Assembly: GCA_946621875.1 (NCBI GenBank)
Contig: CAMOOX010000015.1
Span: forward strand, 1 to 28,807
Reading direction: 5' to 3'
DNA: 28,807 bases
DNA from: UBA1738 sp003453455
GTDB lineage: Bacteria > Bacillota > Clostridia > UBA1381
A program made the position numbers and the translations under genes. Positions 23,451-28,807 of this stretch are shown here, in pieces; positions within the stretch are counted from its first letter, which is position 1, and each line of letters starts with the position of its first letter. Under the pieces are notes generated by a model. That model was not told where the DNA came from. It saw only the letters and a list, made by a program, of their open reading frames with translations, and did not search any database.

Positions 23451-24065
23451 TTACAATCTCCCTTCCTTTTTGATTTTTCGAAATATTCTAAGTACATTAA
23501 ATGCAATAACTATAATATGCGCCGTTTTTATATGCAATATGCAAGAAAAATGGATATTAAAGCATTTTTTTCCAAAAATCGGTTGAAGCTTTACATCCAT
23601 ATTTTTAAGATTTGATGTATGGTGCAAAACCCCCATAATGCTATAAACAAACCCATTATAAAGTCCTGTAAAAATACCTGTGTGCATTGAGTCATCAAAT
23701 CCGAATTCTGATTTTACTGCTATTTTATCAAAAACAACCGCTCGTTTTGCAGCATATGAAAGTAATTTCGAAACATCTTCTTTTACCGCATTAAATATAT
23801 GAATATATTTTTGGAGCTCAGCTTTCTTTTTTTCATAAGAAAAGCTGTCTTTATCTGATTTTTCTTTTTTTTCGCCTTTTTCTTCGGATTTTTTTTGTGA
23901 TTTATTGGGGCGGATACGGTACTTTATAAATCCATATTTTATGACAAGCTTTACTTTTTCTTCTGTTTCTTCGTTTTCATACATTATTTCAAGCCTCACA
24001 GGCAAAAAAAGCAATAAAATCAAGGTAATTACGAGTGCAGAAAGGATAATTAAACTAATCTTCAT
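23451..24065 (-). CDS. ytfI: DUF2953 domain-containing protein (YtfI-like)
   Basis: A 204-aa protein with an N-terminal signal-anchor helix (about residues 2-20), then a highly charged segment rich in K, E and S (about 55-85). The DUF2953 core is near the C terminus (VKSEFGFDDSMHTGIFTGLYNGFVYSIMGVLH). YtfI and YtfJ neighbour each other in sporulating Firmicutes, which matches the order seen here. Its own function is unknown. The ATG at 24065 is used because AAAGGAG lies 5 nt upstream; an in-frame ATG at 24080 has no ribosome binding site. It starts 19 nt after the scpB stop. Confidence 0.82.
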   Translation of the reverse strand: MKISLIILSALVITLILLLFLPVRLEIMYENEETEEKVKLVIKYGFIKYRIRPNKSQKKSEEKGEKKEKSDKDSFSYEKKKAELQKYIHIFNAVKEDVSKLLSYAAKRAVVFDKIAVKSEFGFDDSMHTGIFTGLYNGFVYSIMGVLHHTSNLKNMDVKLQPIFGKKCFNIHFSCILHIKTAHIIVIAFNVLRIFRKIKKEGRL

Positions 24066-24084
24066 ATATGCTCCTTTCACTTCT

Positions 24085-24687
24085 CTATTCTTTTGGAGAT
24101 TCTAATTCCTCCTGACCGTCAAGTGGCGGGTTATCCTCAATATCCATTGAAATTTGCTCATATTCTGCGCCAAGCTGTGACATATCTAACGGCGGCAAAT
24201 CCTTAGGGGTTGAAATACCGAAACATCTCAAAAAATTCTGTGTTGTTTTATACAAAATGGGTCTTCCCGGTGCATCTAATCTTCCGCATTCTTCAATCAG
24301 TCCACGCTCTGCAAGACGATTTACAGCCGAATCGGAATTGACACCGCGTATATATTCAACCTGTCCTTTCGTTATAGGCTGCTTATATGCAATAATGGCA
24401 AGTGTCTCCATTGCAGCATTTGAAAGTGCCTGTCTTCTCTGTTCTCCTAAAATAAGCTGTATGTAATTATAATAATCAGGTCTTGAACACAGCTGATAGC
24501 CATCATCAATGTCAATTATCGTCATTCCGCGCTGTTCGGTATCATAATTATATTTTAAAAGTTTTACCGCCTCAGAAACGGTATCAATATCTGTTTCTAA
24601 AACTGCTGCAAGCTTAGCCGCTTTAACAGGCTCACCCGCTGCAAAAAGTATTCCTTCTATCGCATAAGGAATTTTATCTTTAATCAT
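24085..24687 (-). CDS. scpB: segregation and condensation protein B
   Basis: A 200-aa protein with two winged-helix domains. It forms the SMC-ScpAB condensin complex that compacts and separates chromosomes. Family segments are IPYAIEGILFAAGEPVKAAKLAAVLE at the N terminus, then QALSNAAMETLAIIAYKQPITKGQVEYIRGVNSDSAVNRL and GRPILYKTTQNFLRCFGI. The C-terminal tail is acidic. It follows scpA by 11 nt, which is the standard pairing. Confidence 0.96.
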   Translation of the reverse strand: MIKDKIPYAIEGILFAAGEPVKAAKLAAVLETDIDTVSEAVKLLKYNYDTEQRGMTIIDIDDGYQLCSRPDYYNYIQLILGEQRRQALSNAAMETLAIIAYKQPITKGQVEYIRGVNSDSAVNRLAERGLIEECGRLDAPGRPILYKTTQNFLRCFGISTPKDLPPLDMSQLGAEYEQISMDIEDNPPLDGQEELESPKE

Positions 24688-24698
24688 TTCTTACCTCT

Positions 24699-25415
24699 TT
24701 ATTTTCCTCTTAAAACAAAATCGTGAGCTTCCTCGCTGTAATCTGCAAAAACTTTACTTTGAGATATAAGATCCAAAATTGCAAGGAAAATTGCCACAAG
24801 TTCAGGCTTGGATTTCGCCCCGTCAAAGGCAGAAATAAATGTGATTTTTTTTGATTTTTTAAGCCTTTGCTCTATCCTTTTTGACATATCGGTTATTGAA
24901 ACCTTTTCCCTTCCAACAATGCCTGAAAACGCCCGCTTTTCAGGCTTTGAAAAACGGATTTTTCTTTGCAGAATTGAGCCAAACGCGTCTATTAGCTCGT
25001 CCACAGTATGCTTTCTATCATATTGGGGAATTGGAAACTTAATAGGTTCCTCGTTTTTAAAAAACATATGGTTTGTTGCAAATTCAGATTTTCTCAGCTC
25101 CGCTGACGCTTCTTTAAAGCGCTGATATTCTATAAGCCGCTGCGCCAAATCCTCACGAGGATCCTCCTCTTCCTCCTCCTCATTTTTAGGAAGAAGCATT
25201 TTGGATTTAATATACAAAAGCTGCGCCGCCATCACCAAAAACTCGCTCGTATTTTCAAGCTGCAAGTCTTCAATTCCACGGATTGCATTAAGGTATTGTT
25301 CTGTTATTTCCACTATTGGGATATCGTAAATGCTTACCTTATTTTTAGATATAAGATGCAACAAAAGGTCGAGAGGACCTTCAAAACTGTCAAGTTTATA
25401 TAAAAGGCTGTCCAT
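24699..25415 (-). CDS. scpA: segregation and condensation protein A
   Basis: A 238-aa kleisin that bridges the SMC ATPase heads and recruits ScpB. The N-terminal signature LDSFEGPLDLLLHLISKNKVSIYDIPIVEITEQYL is diagnostic. A helical LVMAAQLLYIKSKMLLPK and a strongly acidic run (EEEEEDPRED) follow, then a C-terminal winged-helix part (LVAIFLAILDLISQSKV). Length is normal. It starts 12 nt after the site-2 protease gene. Confidence 0.96.
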   Translation of the reverse strand: MDSLLYKLDSFEGPLDLLLHLISKNKVSIYDIPIVEITEQYLNAIRGIEDLQLENTSEFLVMAAQLLYIKSKMLLPKNEEEEEEDPREDLAQRLIEYQRFKEASAELRKSEFATNHMFFKNEEPIKFPIPQYDRKHTVDELIDAFGSILQRKIRFSKPEKRAFSGIVGREKVSITDMSKRIEQRLKKSKKITFISAFDGAKSKPELVAIFLAILDLISQSKVFADYSEEAHDFVLRGK

Positions 25416-25427
25416 TTTTTCACCTGC

Positions 25428-26078
25428 CTAAATTATCGGCGAAACTATTACCGAAACTGCCCTTGATATTAGCGAGAAAACAGCGCTTACTCCTCCGCCT
25501 ATAACACTATTAAATACGCCCGTTAGAGATAATACCATAATAAGAATTATAGAATATCTCTCATATTGCAAAATAGTGTAATATGTTCTGTTCGGTATAA
25601 AAAGTCCTAAGACCTTGGAACCGTCAAGCGGCGGTATAGGTATCAAATTGAATACCATAAAGCAAAGATTTCTGAATGCAAAAAGATAAAATATCATGTT
25701 TATATTTCGGAGAACTGACTCATTAAAGCCAAGTGAATTTCCTATAATCAATAGAAGTGTACCAACTAAAACACCAAAAAATGCCATCAAAAAATTTGAA
25801 AGCGGTCCTGCTATTGCAGTAAGTGCCATACCCTTTTTTCTGTCCCTGTAATACGAGGGATTTATACTAACGGGTTTTGCCCAGCCAAACCCTGTCAGTA
25901 TCATTAAAATTGTGCCTGTGATATCAAGATGCGCCATAGGATTTAAAGAGAGCCTGCCCTCATACCCCGGTGTCGGGTCACCAAGTTTTGTAGAAACCCA
26001 TGCGTGTGCAAACTCATGACCTGTAAGCGCAATAAGCGTTATCGGCACATTTATCAGAATATTTATAAAACTAAACAT
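25428..26078 (-). CDS. site-2 protease family zinc metalloprotease (M50)
   Basis: A 216-aa intramembrane metalloprotease of the M50B type. The active-site HEFAH (residues 21-25, HExxH) lies in the first helix region. NPMAHLD supplies a further conserved asparagine-proline motif, and GPLSNFLMAFFG and PIPPLDGSKVL carry the later conserved NPD-like segment (PPLDG). There is no PDZ domain, as in the YwhC-type members upstream of scpAB in Firmicutes. The substrate is unknown. The start at 26078 is chosen since a longer frame to 26153 would begin upstream of the promoter at 26112-26140. AGG lies 6 nt before this ATG. It is the first gene of the scpAB-gerW operon. Confidence 0.92.
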   Translation of the reverse strand: MFSFINILINVPITLIALTGHEFAHAWVSTKLGDPTPGYEGRLSLNPMAHLDITGTILMILTGFGWAKPVSINPSYYRDRKKGMALTAIAGPLSNFLMAFFGVLVGTLLLIIGNSLGFNESVLRNINMIFYLFAFRNLCFMVFNLIPIPPLDGSKVLGLFIPNRTYYTILQYERYSIILIMVLSLTGVFNSVIGGGVSAVFSLISRAVSVIVSPII

Positions 26079-26111
26079 ACAAAACCTGCCAAAATTACTT
26101 TTATTTAGTAT

Positions 26112-26140
26112 ATTATACCCTTTTTTTACTATAAAGTAAA
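26112..26140 (-). promoter_or_regulatory. promoter of the site-2 protease-scpAB-gerW operon
   Basis: TTTACT (26140-26135) and TATAAT (26117-26112) with a 17-nt spacer on the minus strand. Confidence 0.82.
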
Positions 26141-26171
26141 TACTTTTATCCAAAAAACTGATAAAAATCTG

Positions 26172-26200
26172 TTGCTTTTTAGTCCAGAATATGGTATCAT
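26172..26200 (+). promoter_or_regulatory. promoter of the tandem membrane-protein genes
   Basis: TTGCTT (26172-26177) and TATCAT (26195-26200) with a 17-nt spacer, 33 nt before the first start codon. Confidence 0.7.
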
Positions 26201-26232
26201 AAAATTATACTATAAAAGAGGAGAGAGATAAT

Positions 26233-26973
26233 ATGGATATGGATTTGGAAATGGAAAATTCTTTTACGAAAAGATATATTTTTAAATCTCTGATGCTATT
26301 GTCCCTTATTTCAGGACTATTCTATTTTTATATGAATCATATTGACTTCATATCTTCGGCACTGGCATACAACAAAATGAATGTATCAAATATAGGTTAT
26401 ACATTCCTGCGTATGTTTGGCGGAATTTTTCTGCCTGTTGTGTTTATAGTACCTTCGATGTTTGAATATGGGCGCATAAAGCTCGCACGCGCAGGATTTA
26501 TTGCATATGGTATATGCCATCTTATAACAGCTTCATGGATAATATATTTCCTGGTCAGTAAGCCTGCATCAGACATTTTATCACAGGCTAAGGTTTTGGA
26601 ATTTTTAAAAGAAGGCGGTTTCGTATATTCTATAACCTTTTGGGATACTTATGGACTTTTGGGTACGGTTTTCAGTATTATCTATGGTATTGTGGCAATC
26701 TATACAGGTATTTTCTTTGACCGGGATAAGGCTATCGCAAAAATGCTTGTTCTCTTGCTTTTCACATTAAGGATTCTTTTGCCGCTCTTTTCAAATATGC
26801 TTACAGAAGGTCGTATTTTTTCTCTTTTTTGGATTACAAATAATGCGTTACAAATTGCCTCACAGTTGCTCTTTTCCATCGCTATTATGATTGCAGGTTC
26901 GAGTAATTATACTTGGATTGAGCTTGTTTGGGATCAGCTCGCAACCGCTGAAAACGAATATACGGAACAGTAA
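26233..26973 (+). CDS. multi-pass membrane protein of unknown function, copy 1 (246 aa)
   Basis: About six hydrophobic helices fill the sequence, roughly at 17-35, 52-75, 85-110, 135-158, 167-187 and 195-222. The N terminus is short and acidic. It ends in an aromatic SSNYTWIELVWDQLA tail outside the last helix. I recognise no family. The next gene encodes a similar protein of 215 aa. Both start with charged residues before helix 1, have a run of polar residues at the second loop and end in S..(Y/F).W.E, so they seem to be diverged paralogues. AGGAGAG precedes the ATG. Acidic and hydroxyl residues inside the helices are few, and no transporter signature is visible. Confidence 0.75.
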   Translation: MDMDLEMENSFTKRYIFKSLMLLSLISGLFYFYMNHIDFISSALAYNKMNVSNIGYTFLRMFGGIFLPVVFIVPSMFEYGRIKLARAGFIAYGICHLITASWIIYFLVSKPASDILSQAKVLEFLKEGGFVYSITFWDTYGLLGTVFSIIYGIVAIYTGIFFDRDKAIAKMLVLLLFTLRILLPLFSNMLTEGRIFSLFWITNNALQIASQLLFSIAIMIAGSSNYTWIELVWDQLATAENEYTEQ

Positions 26974-26987
26974 TTTGGGAGGAAAAA

Positions 26988-27635
26988 ATGGATTATACTA
27001 CACACACAAAGCGCACTCTTGTATCATTTTTTAATTTTTTATGTCTCGCCCTTTGGTTTTTATATTTGTATTTCAAATTGTGGGATTTTGCTACGGCGGC
27101 AATATCTCTAAAATACATAAATATTCAAACAGTATCATTTGTTATATATTCATTTTTGCTTGTACTTTTGCCTGTAACCATTATTTATTCACCCAGACGG
27201 AGCAAAAAGAATCTGTTCAAGATAGTATGCTTTGCAATTTCTGCATCACTTTTAGCAGGGTCGGTTGGAGATGTGATTACCTATAACTTTTTCAAGGGTT
27301 ACAATTTTTTAGAGGGTGATGCGATTTTTTGCAATATAGTTGTCAGCATACCAAATATGTATGGTGTTCTTTGCTGTTTGGTTCTTTCAGCTTTATATGC
27401 GATTTTTGGATTGTATCTTACAGAAAACAGATTTCTTTCAGTTTTTCTTTATTTATTAATTTTTCTGATTATATCTGTTCCGCCATTCATCTATTCTTTC
27501 AGTATGTGGGGCGGCTTTCCTCGTCAAACTTGGGTAGAAAAAGCTGCCTTTATTATTGCGCACCAGGCATGCCTCTTTCTATCCCTCTTGATTGCAAGCA
27601 CTTCGGAATTCGTTTGGAGCGAACGGATAAGATAA
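26988..27635 (+). CDS. multi-pass membrane protein of unknown function, copy 2 (215 aa)
   Basis: Companion of the preceding gene, 14 nt downstream in the same transcript, with GGGAGGAA upstream of its ATG. About six membrane helices are predicted by eye. The end SLLIASTSEFVWSERI matches the AGSSNYTWIELVW end of the first copy in position and character. The first helix also aligns (FFNFLCLALWFLYLYFKLWDF with the FKSLMLLSLISGLFYFYMNH region). Overall identity is low. Function unknown; the pair may form a heteromer. It ends at a strong bidirectional terminator. Confidence 0.75.
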   Translation: MDYTTHTKRTLVSFFNFLCLALWFLYLYFKLWDFATAAISLKYINIQTVSFVIYSFLLVLLPVTIIYSPRRSKKNLFKIVCFAISASLLAGSVGDVITYNFFKGYNFLEGDAIFCNIVVSIPNMYGVLCCLVLSALYAIFGLYLTENRFLSVFLYLLIFLIISVPPFIYSFSMWGGFPRQTWVEKAAFIIAHQACLFLSLLIASTSEFVWSERIR

Positions 27636-27638
27636 ACT

Positions 27639-27670
27639 AAAAAAATCACGCACTGTGCGTGATTTTTTTT
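27639..27670. terminator. bidirectional terminator
   Basis: A 12-bp stem (27641-27652 with 27656-27667), loop CTG, flanked by an A run and an eight-base T run. It ends the membrane-protein pair and the converging 81-aa gene. Confidence 0.92.
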
Positions 27671-27678
27671 AATTTATA

Positions 27679-27703
27679 GGAAAAGCCAAGCAGTTTAAAT
27701 GCA
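27679..27703. repeat. 25-bp repeat, copy A
   Basis: Begins ggaaaagcc and ends tttaaatgca. It matches copy B at 28224-28248 in 21 of 25 positions, and all four differences are transitions. It lies between the 81-aa gene stop and the terminator. Confidence 0.6.
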
Positions 27704-27704
27704 A

Positions 27705-27950
27705 CTAAAAATCGTGTCTTCCGCCTATATCAATATTATATTTTTCAAAAACGCATACTATCTCTTCTACTACATCAAAATCCTCTTTTTTTTCATCGTG
27801 TATTATTTCTTTTATTTCAGATAATGCCTGTATTGCAGTTGTATCTGCTATTTCATCAGCGTTGATTTCACCGCTCATTTCTGCACAGTTTAATCCTTCT
27901 CTTACTGCCTGAAAAAGAGCGTTTTGCAATAATTCAAGTTTTAAGTGCAT
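27705..27950 (-). CDS. acidic 81-aa protein of unknown function behind a structured leader
   Basis: A small soluble protein with an N-terminal helix (MHLKLELLQNALFQAVREGLN), followed by a mostly acidic, helical sequence (SEIKEIIHDEKKEDFDVVEEIVCVFEKYNID) and a short GGRHDF tail. Two cysteines (in LNCAEM and EIVCVF) are not in a metal motif. I recognise no family. The ribosome binding site is ideal, GGAGG at 27964-27960 with 9 nt to the ATG, and the gene has its own consensus promoter 190 nt upstream. The leader folds into an aptamer-like domain plus an intrinsic terminator placed just before the ribosome binding site, so expression is likely controlled at the RNA level. Both flanks are genes of other units, and no operon partner exists. 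Confidence 0.7.
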   Translation of the reverse strand: MHLKLELLQNALFQAVREGLNCAEMSGEINADEIADTTAIQALSEIKEIIHDEKKEDFDVVEEIVCVFEKYNIDIGGRHDF

Positions 27951-27959
27951 ATTATTTTA

Positions 27960-28130
27960 CCTCCAAATAAAAAAGTGCACAGCAAAGCTATGCACAAAAA
28001 ATACATCGCTCGCTTGTTTGCGAAACAATTTTTCAAATAAACCCCAACACAGGTGTATGAAATAGAGCGTGTATTTTTATCAAAAAAATACACACCTGTA
28101 AGATTTATTCGAAAATAAATATTGTCTCGC
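27960..28130 (-). promoter_or_regulatory. candidate structured 5' leader (riboswitch- or attenuator-like)
   Basis: On the minus strand the RNA is predicted to begin near 28130. A closing stem pairs GCGAGACAAT (28130-28121) with ATTGTTTCGC (28029-28020). Inside it, hairpin A is ATTTATT-TTCG-AATAAAT (28120-28103). Hairpin B pairs ACAGGTGT with ACACCTGT (28099-28092 with 28056-28049) and GTATTTTT with AAAAATAC (28091-28084 with 28078-28071), leaving a 14-nt bulge. In that bulge CGCTC (28069-28065) can pair with GAGCG (28011-28007) just downstream of the closing stem as a pseudoknot. A terminator (27995-27966) follows, then the GGAGG. No known riboswitch class is recognised. The structure is from visual pairing only. 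Confidence 0.5.
27966..27995 (-). terminator. leader terminator before the 81-aa gene
   Basis: On the minus strand GTGCATAGC (27995-27987), loop TTT, GCTGTGCAC (27983-27975), with one C-A mismatch, then TTTTTTATTT. It ends directly in front of the Shine-Dalgarno, so it must be bypassed for the 81-aa gene to be expressed. Confidence 0.8.
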
Positions 28131-28136
28131 ATATTT

Positions 28137-28165
28137 AATATAACATATTAGAGCATTTTTTGCAA
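28137..28165 (-). promoter_or_regulatory. promoter of the 81-aa gene leader
   Basis: TTGCAA (28165-28160) and TATATT (28142-28137) with a 17-nt spacer on the minus strand. The expected start, about 7 nt downstream, coincides with the base of the closing stem at 28130. Confidence 0.72.
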
Positions 28166-28184
28166 TAGTTTTAATAAAAAACAT

Positions 28185-28222
28185 ATAGAAAAACAGACAA
28201 GTTTTGAAAAACTTGTCTGTTT
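28185..28222 (-). terminator. terminator of the tRNA-Lys downstream region
   Basis: A stem of 13 bp (28191-28203 with 28210-28222), ACAGACAAGTT paired with AACTTGTCTGT, is followed on the minus strand by TTTTTC. It lies 20 nt before the promoter of the 81-aa leader. Confidence 0.8.
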
Positions 28223-28223
28223 T

Positions 28224-28248
28224 GGAAAAGCCGAACGGTTTAGATGCA
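28224..28248. repeat. 25-bp repeat, copy B
   Basis: Matches copy A at 27679-27703 in 21 of 25 positions (ggaaaagcc ... gttta.atgca). Like copy A it directly abuts a terminator region on the minus strand. Confidence 0.6.
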
Positions 28249-28426
28249 CCCGCGCCGCAGGCGCAACCTGAAAAAGGTTGGTAGGCAACAAAGCGACTGC
28301 GAACGCGCTTGCAAGTGAGCCAAGCGACTTGCCGTGACCTTTTTCGGAAAAGGAGGAGCAGTGGCATGAGCGAACTCTGATTTTTGCAAAAAAATCAGAG
28401 CAAGCGATATAAAGCTTGCTCCGACG
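28249..28426 (-). other. GC-rich structured element downstream of tRNA-Lys
   Basis: This 178-nt stretch holds no gene I can support but several hairpins. On the minus strand they are GAGCAAGC/GCTTGCTC (28421-28414 with 28405-28398) followed by a T run, and CTCTGATTTTT/AAAAATCAGAG (28400-28390 with 28385-28375), which shares three bases with the first. GCAAGT/ACTTGC lies near 28310-28332 and CAACCT/AGGTTG near 28264-28281. The first hairpin plus TGATTTTTTT (28397-28388) is a likely tRNA terminator. The GC-rich remainder resembles repeats seen beside tRNA genes in related genomes; this last statement is from memory and unverified. Confidence 0.5.
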
Positions 28427-28502
28427 TGGTGCACCATCAGGGACTCGAACCCTGGGCACCCTGATTAAGAGTCAGGTGCTCTACCAGCTGAGCTAATGGT
28501 GC
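28427..28502 (-). tRNA. tRNA-Lys (anticodon CTT)
   Basis: A 76-nt cloverleaf on the minus strand with acceptor GCACCAT/ATGGTGC, D arm GCTC/GAGC, anticodon stem CCTGA/TCAGG with loop CTCTTAA, and T arm CAGGG/CCCTG around TTCGAGT. Discriminator A and encoded CCA are at 28429-28427. The anticodon CTT reads AAG. Confidence 0.97.
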
Positions 28503-28532
28503 AAATCTTTACTTGTTTAACACAACTATTAG

Positions 28533-28561
28533 ATTATATCACTTCTAATTCTATTTGTCAA
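28533..28561 (-). promoter_or_regulatory. promoter of tRNA-Lys
   Basis: Perfect TTGACA (28561-28556) and perfect TATAAT (28538-28533) on the minus strand with a 17-nt spacer. Confidence 0.92.
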
Positions 28562-28571
28562 TACTTTTTTA

Positions 28572-28602
28572 AAAAAAATAAAAAAGCTTTTGATAAAAGC
28601 TT
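28572..28602 (-). terminator. second terminator behind the right-edge gene
   Basis: A perfect 8-bp hairpin, AAGCTTTT-ATC-AAAAGCTT on the minus strand (28602-28584), is followed by TTTTATTTTTTTT. With the hairpin at 28635-28655 it gives tandem termination before the tRNA-Lys promoter. Confidence 0.75.
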
Positions 28603-28626
28603 CGCCTGTGGGCAGAACAATAACAA

Positions 28627-28655
28627 ACAAAAAAAGAACGATATAATATCGCTCT
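28627..28655 (-). terminator. terminator of the right-edge gene
   Basis: On the minus strand AGAGCGAT (28655-28648) pairs with ATCGTTCT (28642-28635), one G-T pair, and is followed by a seven-base T run. It begins 22 nt after the stop codon at 28677. Confidence 0.85.
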
Positions 28656-28676
28656 TTTTTTGTAATCAATATGTAA

Positions 28677-28807
28677 TTACTCTGCCTTAGCATCATCAGC
28701 TGTTTCAGTTTCTGCTTCTTCGGCTTCTGTCTCTTCTGCTTCTTCTTCTTCAGCTTCTGCCTCTGTTGCTTCTTCTTCAACAGTTTCTTCTACTGCTGTA
28801 TTTTCTT
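28677..28807 (-). CDS. C-terminal fragment of a protein with an acidic Glu/Ala-rich tail
   Basis: The gene runs off the right edge, so only the last 43 residues are visible, ending in TADDAKAE and TAA (28679-28677). The visible part is almost wholly E, A and T in low-complexity runs (EEEATEAEAEEEEAEETEAEE). Such tails occur at the C termini of trigger factor and some ribosomal or translation proteins in Clostridia, but nothing here distinguishes between them. The frame is supported by the strict use of GAA/GCA-type codons and by the tandem terminators that follow. Confidence 0.7.
   Translation of the reverse strand, partial: ENTAVEETVEEEATEAEAEEEEAEETEAEEAETETADDAKAE

Noticed and set aside
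28020..28130. CRISPR or phage-type repeat at the nested inverted repeats
   Set aside because: There is no regular repeat-spacer pattern and no cas gene; the nested pairing fits an RNA leader better.
28148..28459. Overlapping minus-strand frames of 65-103 codons beside tRNA-Lys
   Set aside because: They start in the tRNA or its tail, run through hairpins and a terminator, and lack ribosome binding sites; spurious frames in a structured repeat.

Overview
The window reads as chromosomal DNA of a low-GC, endospore-forming member of the Clostridia (Bacillota). The evidence is the gene content (GerW/YtfJ sporulation protein with YtfI, ScpA/ScpB, MutS2, methylglyoxal synthase, a rod-shape mre cluster), AGGAGG-type ribosome binding sites, SigA-like promoters with mostly 17-nt spacers, and abundant intrinsic terminators. 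Genus cannot be fixed from the sequence alone.

Layout. 1-780: an accessory-looking stretch holding two tandem paralogous 58-aa helical proteins and one or two tiny hydrophobic peptides, lying against the 3' end of the tmRNA gene (820-1168, minus), a classic integration site. 1214-3345: DEDDh exonuclease (-), TSCPD protein (+), PHP-domain protein (-) and MgsA (-). 3416-10570: a minus-strand envelope operon, U32 protein (RlhA-like) > maf > mreB > mreC > mreD > mrdA (PBP2), with mgsA next downstream under its own promoter. 10705-11972: tRNA-Arg(CCG) followed by a paired short-chain chromate transporter. 12000-13789: a P-loop ATPase and a two-helix membrane protein of unknown role. 13850-17941: mutS2 > ybaK > DUF1015. 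18064-19424 (+): tadA, a 34-aa membrane peptide, a single-pass membrane protein and a cysteine-rich DUF1540 protein. 19481-20422: TIGR01212 radical SAM protein. 20438-26078 (-): site-2 protease > scpA > scpB > ytfI > gerW > B12-binding radical SAM protein (TIGR03960) > its partner (TIGR03936). 26233-27635 (+): two related multi-pass membrane proteins. 27705-27950 (-): an 81-aa acidic orphan protein behind a structured leader. 28427-28502 (-): tRNA-Lys(CTT). 28677 to the edge (-): the acidic tail of a truncated gene.

Function. The mre operon couples cell-wall elongation (MreBCD with PBP2) to Maf and an RNA-modification-type U32 enzyme. The scpAB/gerW operon mixes chromosome segregation, sporulation and radical-SAM enzymes. 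MutS2, TadA, YbaK and tmRNA form a set of DNA and translation quality-control genes.

The most novel-looking item is the 5' leader of the 81-aa gene (about 27951-28130, minus). A consensus promoter starts the RNA at the base of a 10-bp closing stem. That stem encloses a UUCG hairpin and a long bulged hairpin, and the bulge can form a 5-bp GC-rich pseudoknot with the linker downstream. An intrinsic terminator then ends directly before the GGAGG Shine-Dalgarno. This is riboswitch- or attenuator-like architecture on an uncharacterised gene. Other items worth a look are the duplicated 58-aa genes beside ssrA, the promoterless chromate genes behind the tRNA-Arg terminator, and a 25-bp element repeated beside terminators around the tRNA-Lys locus. 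All calls come from reading the sequence; no database search was run.
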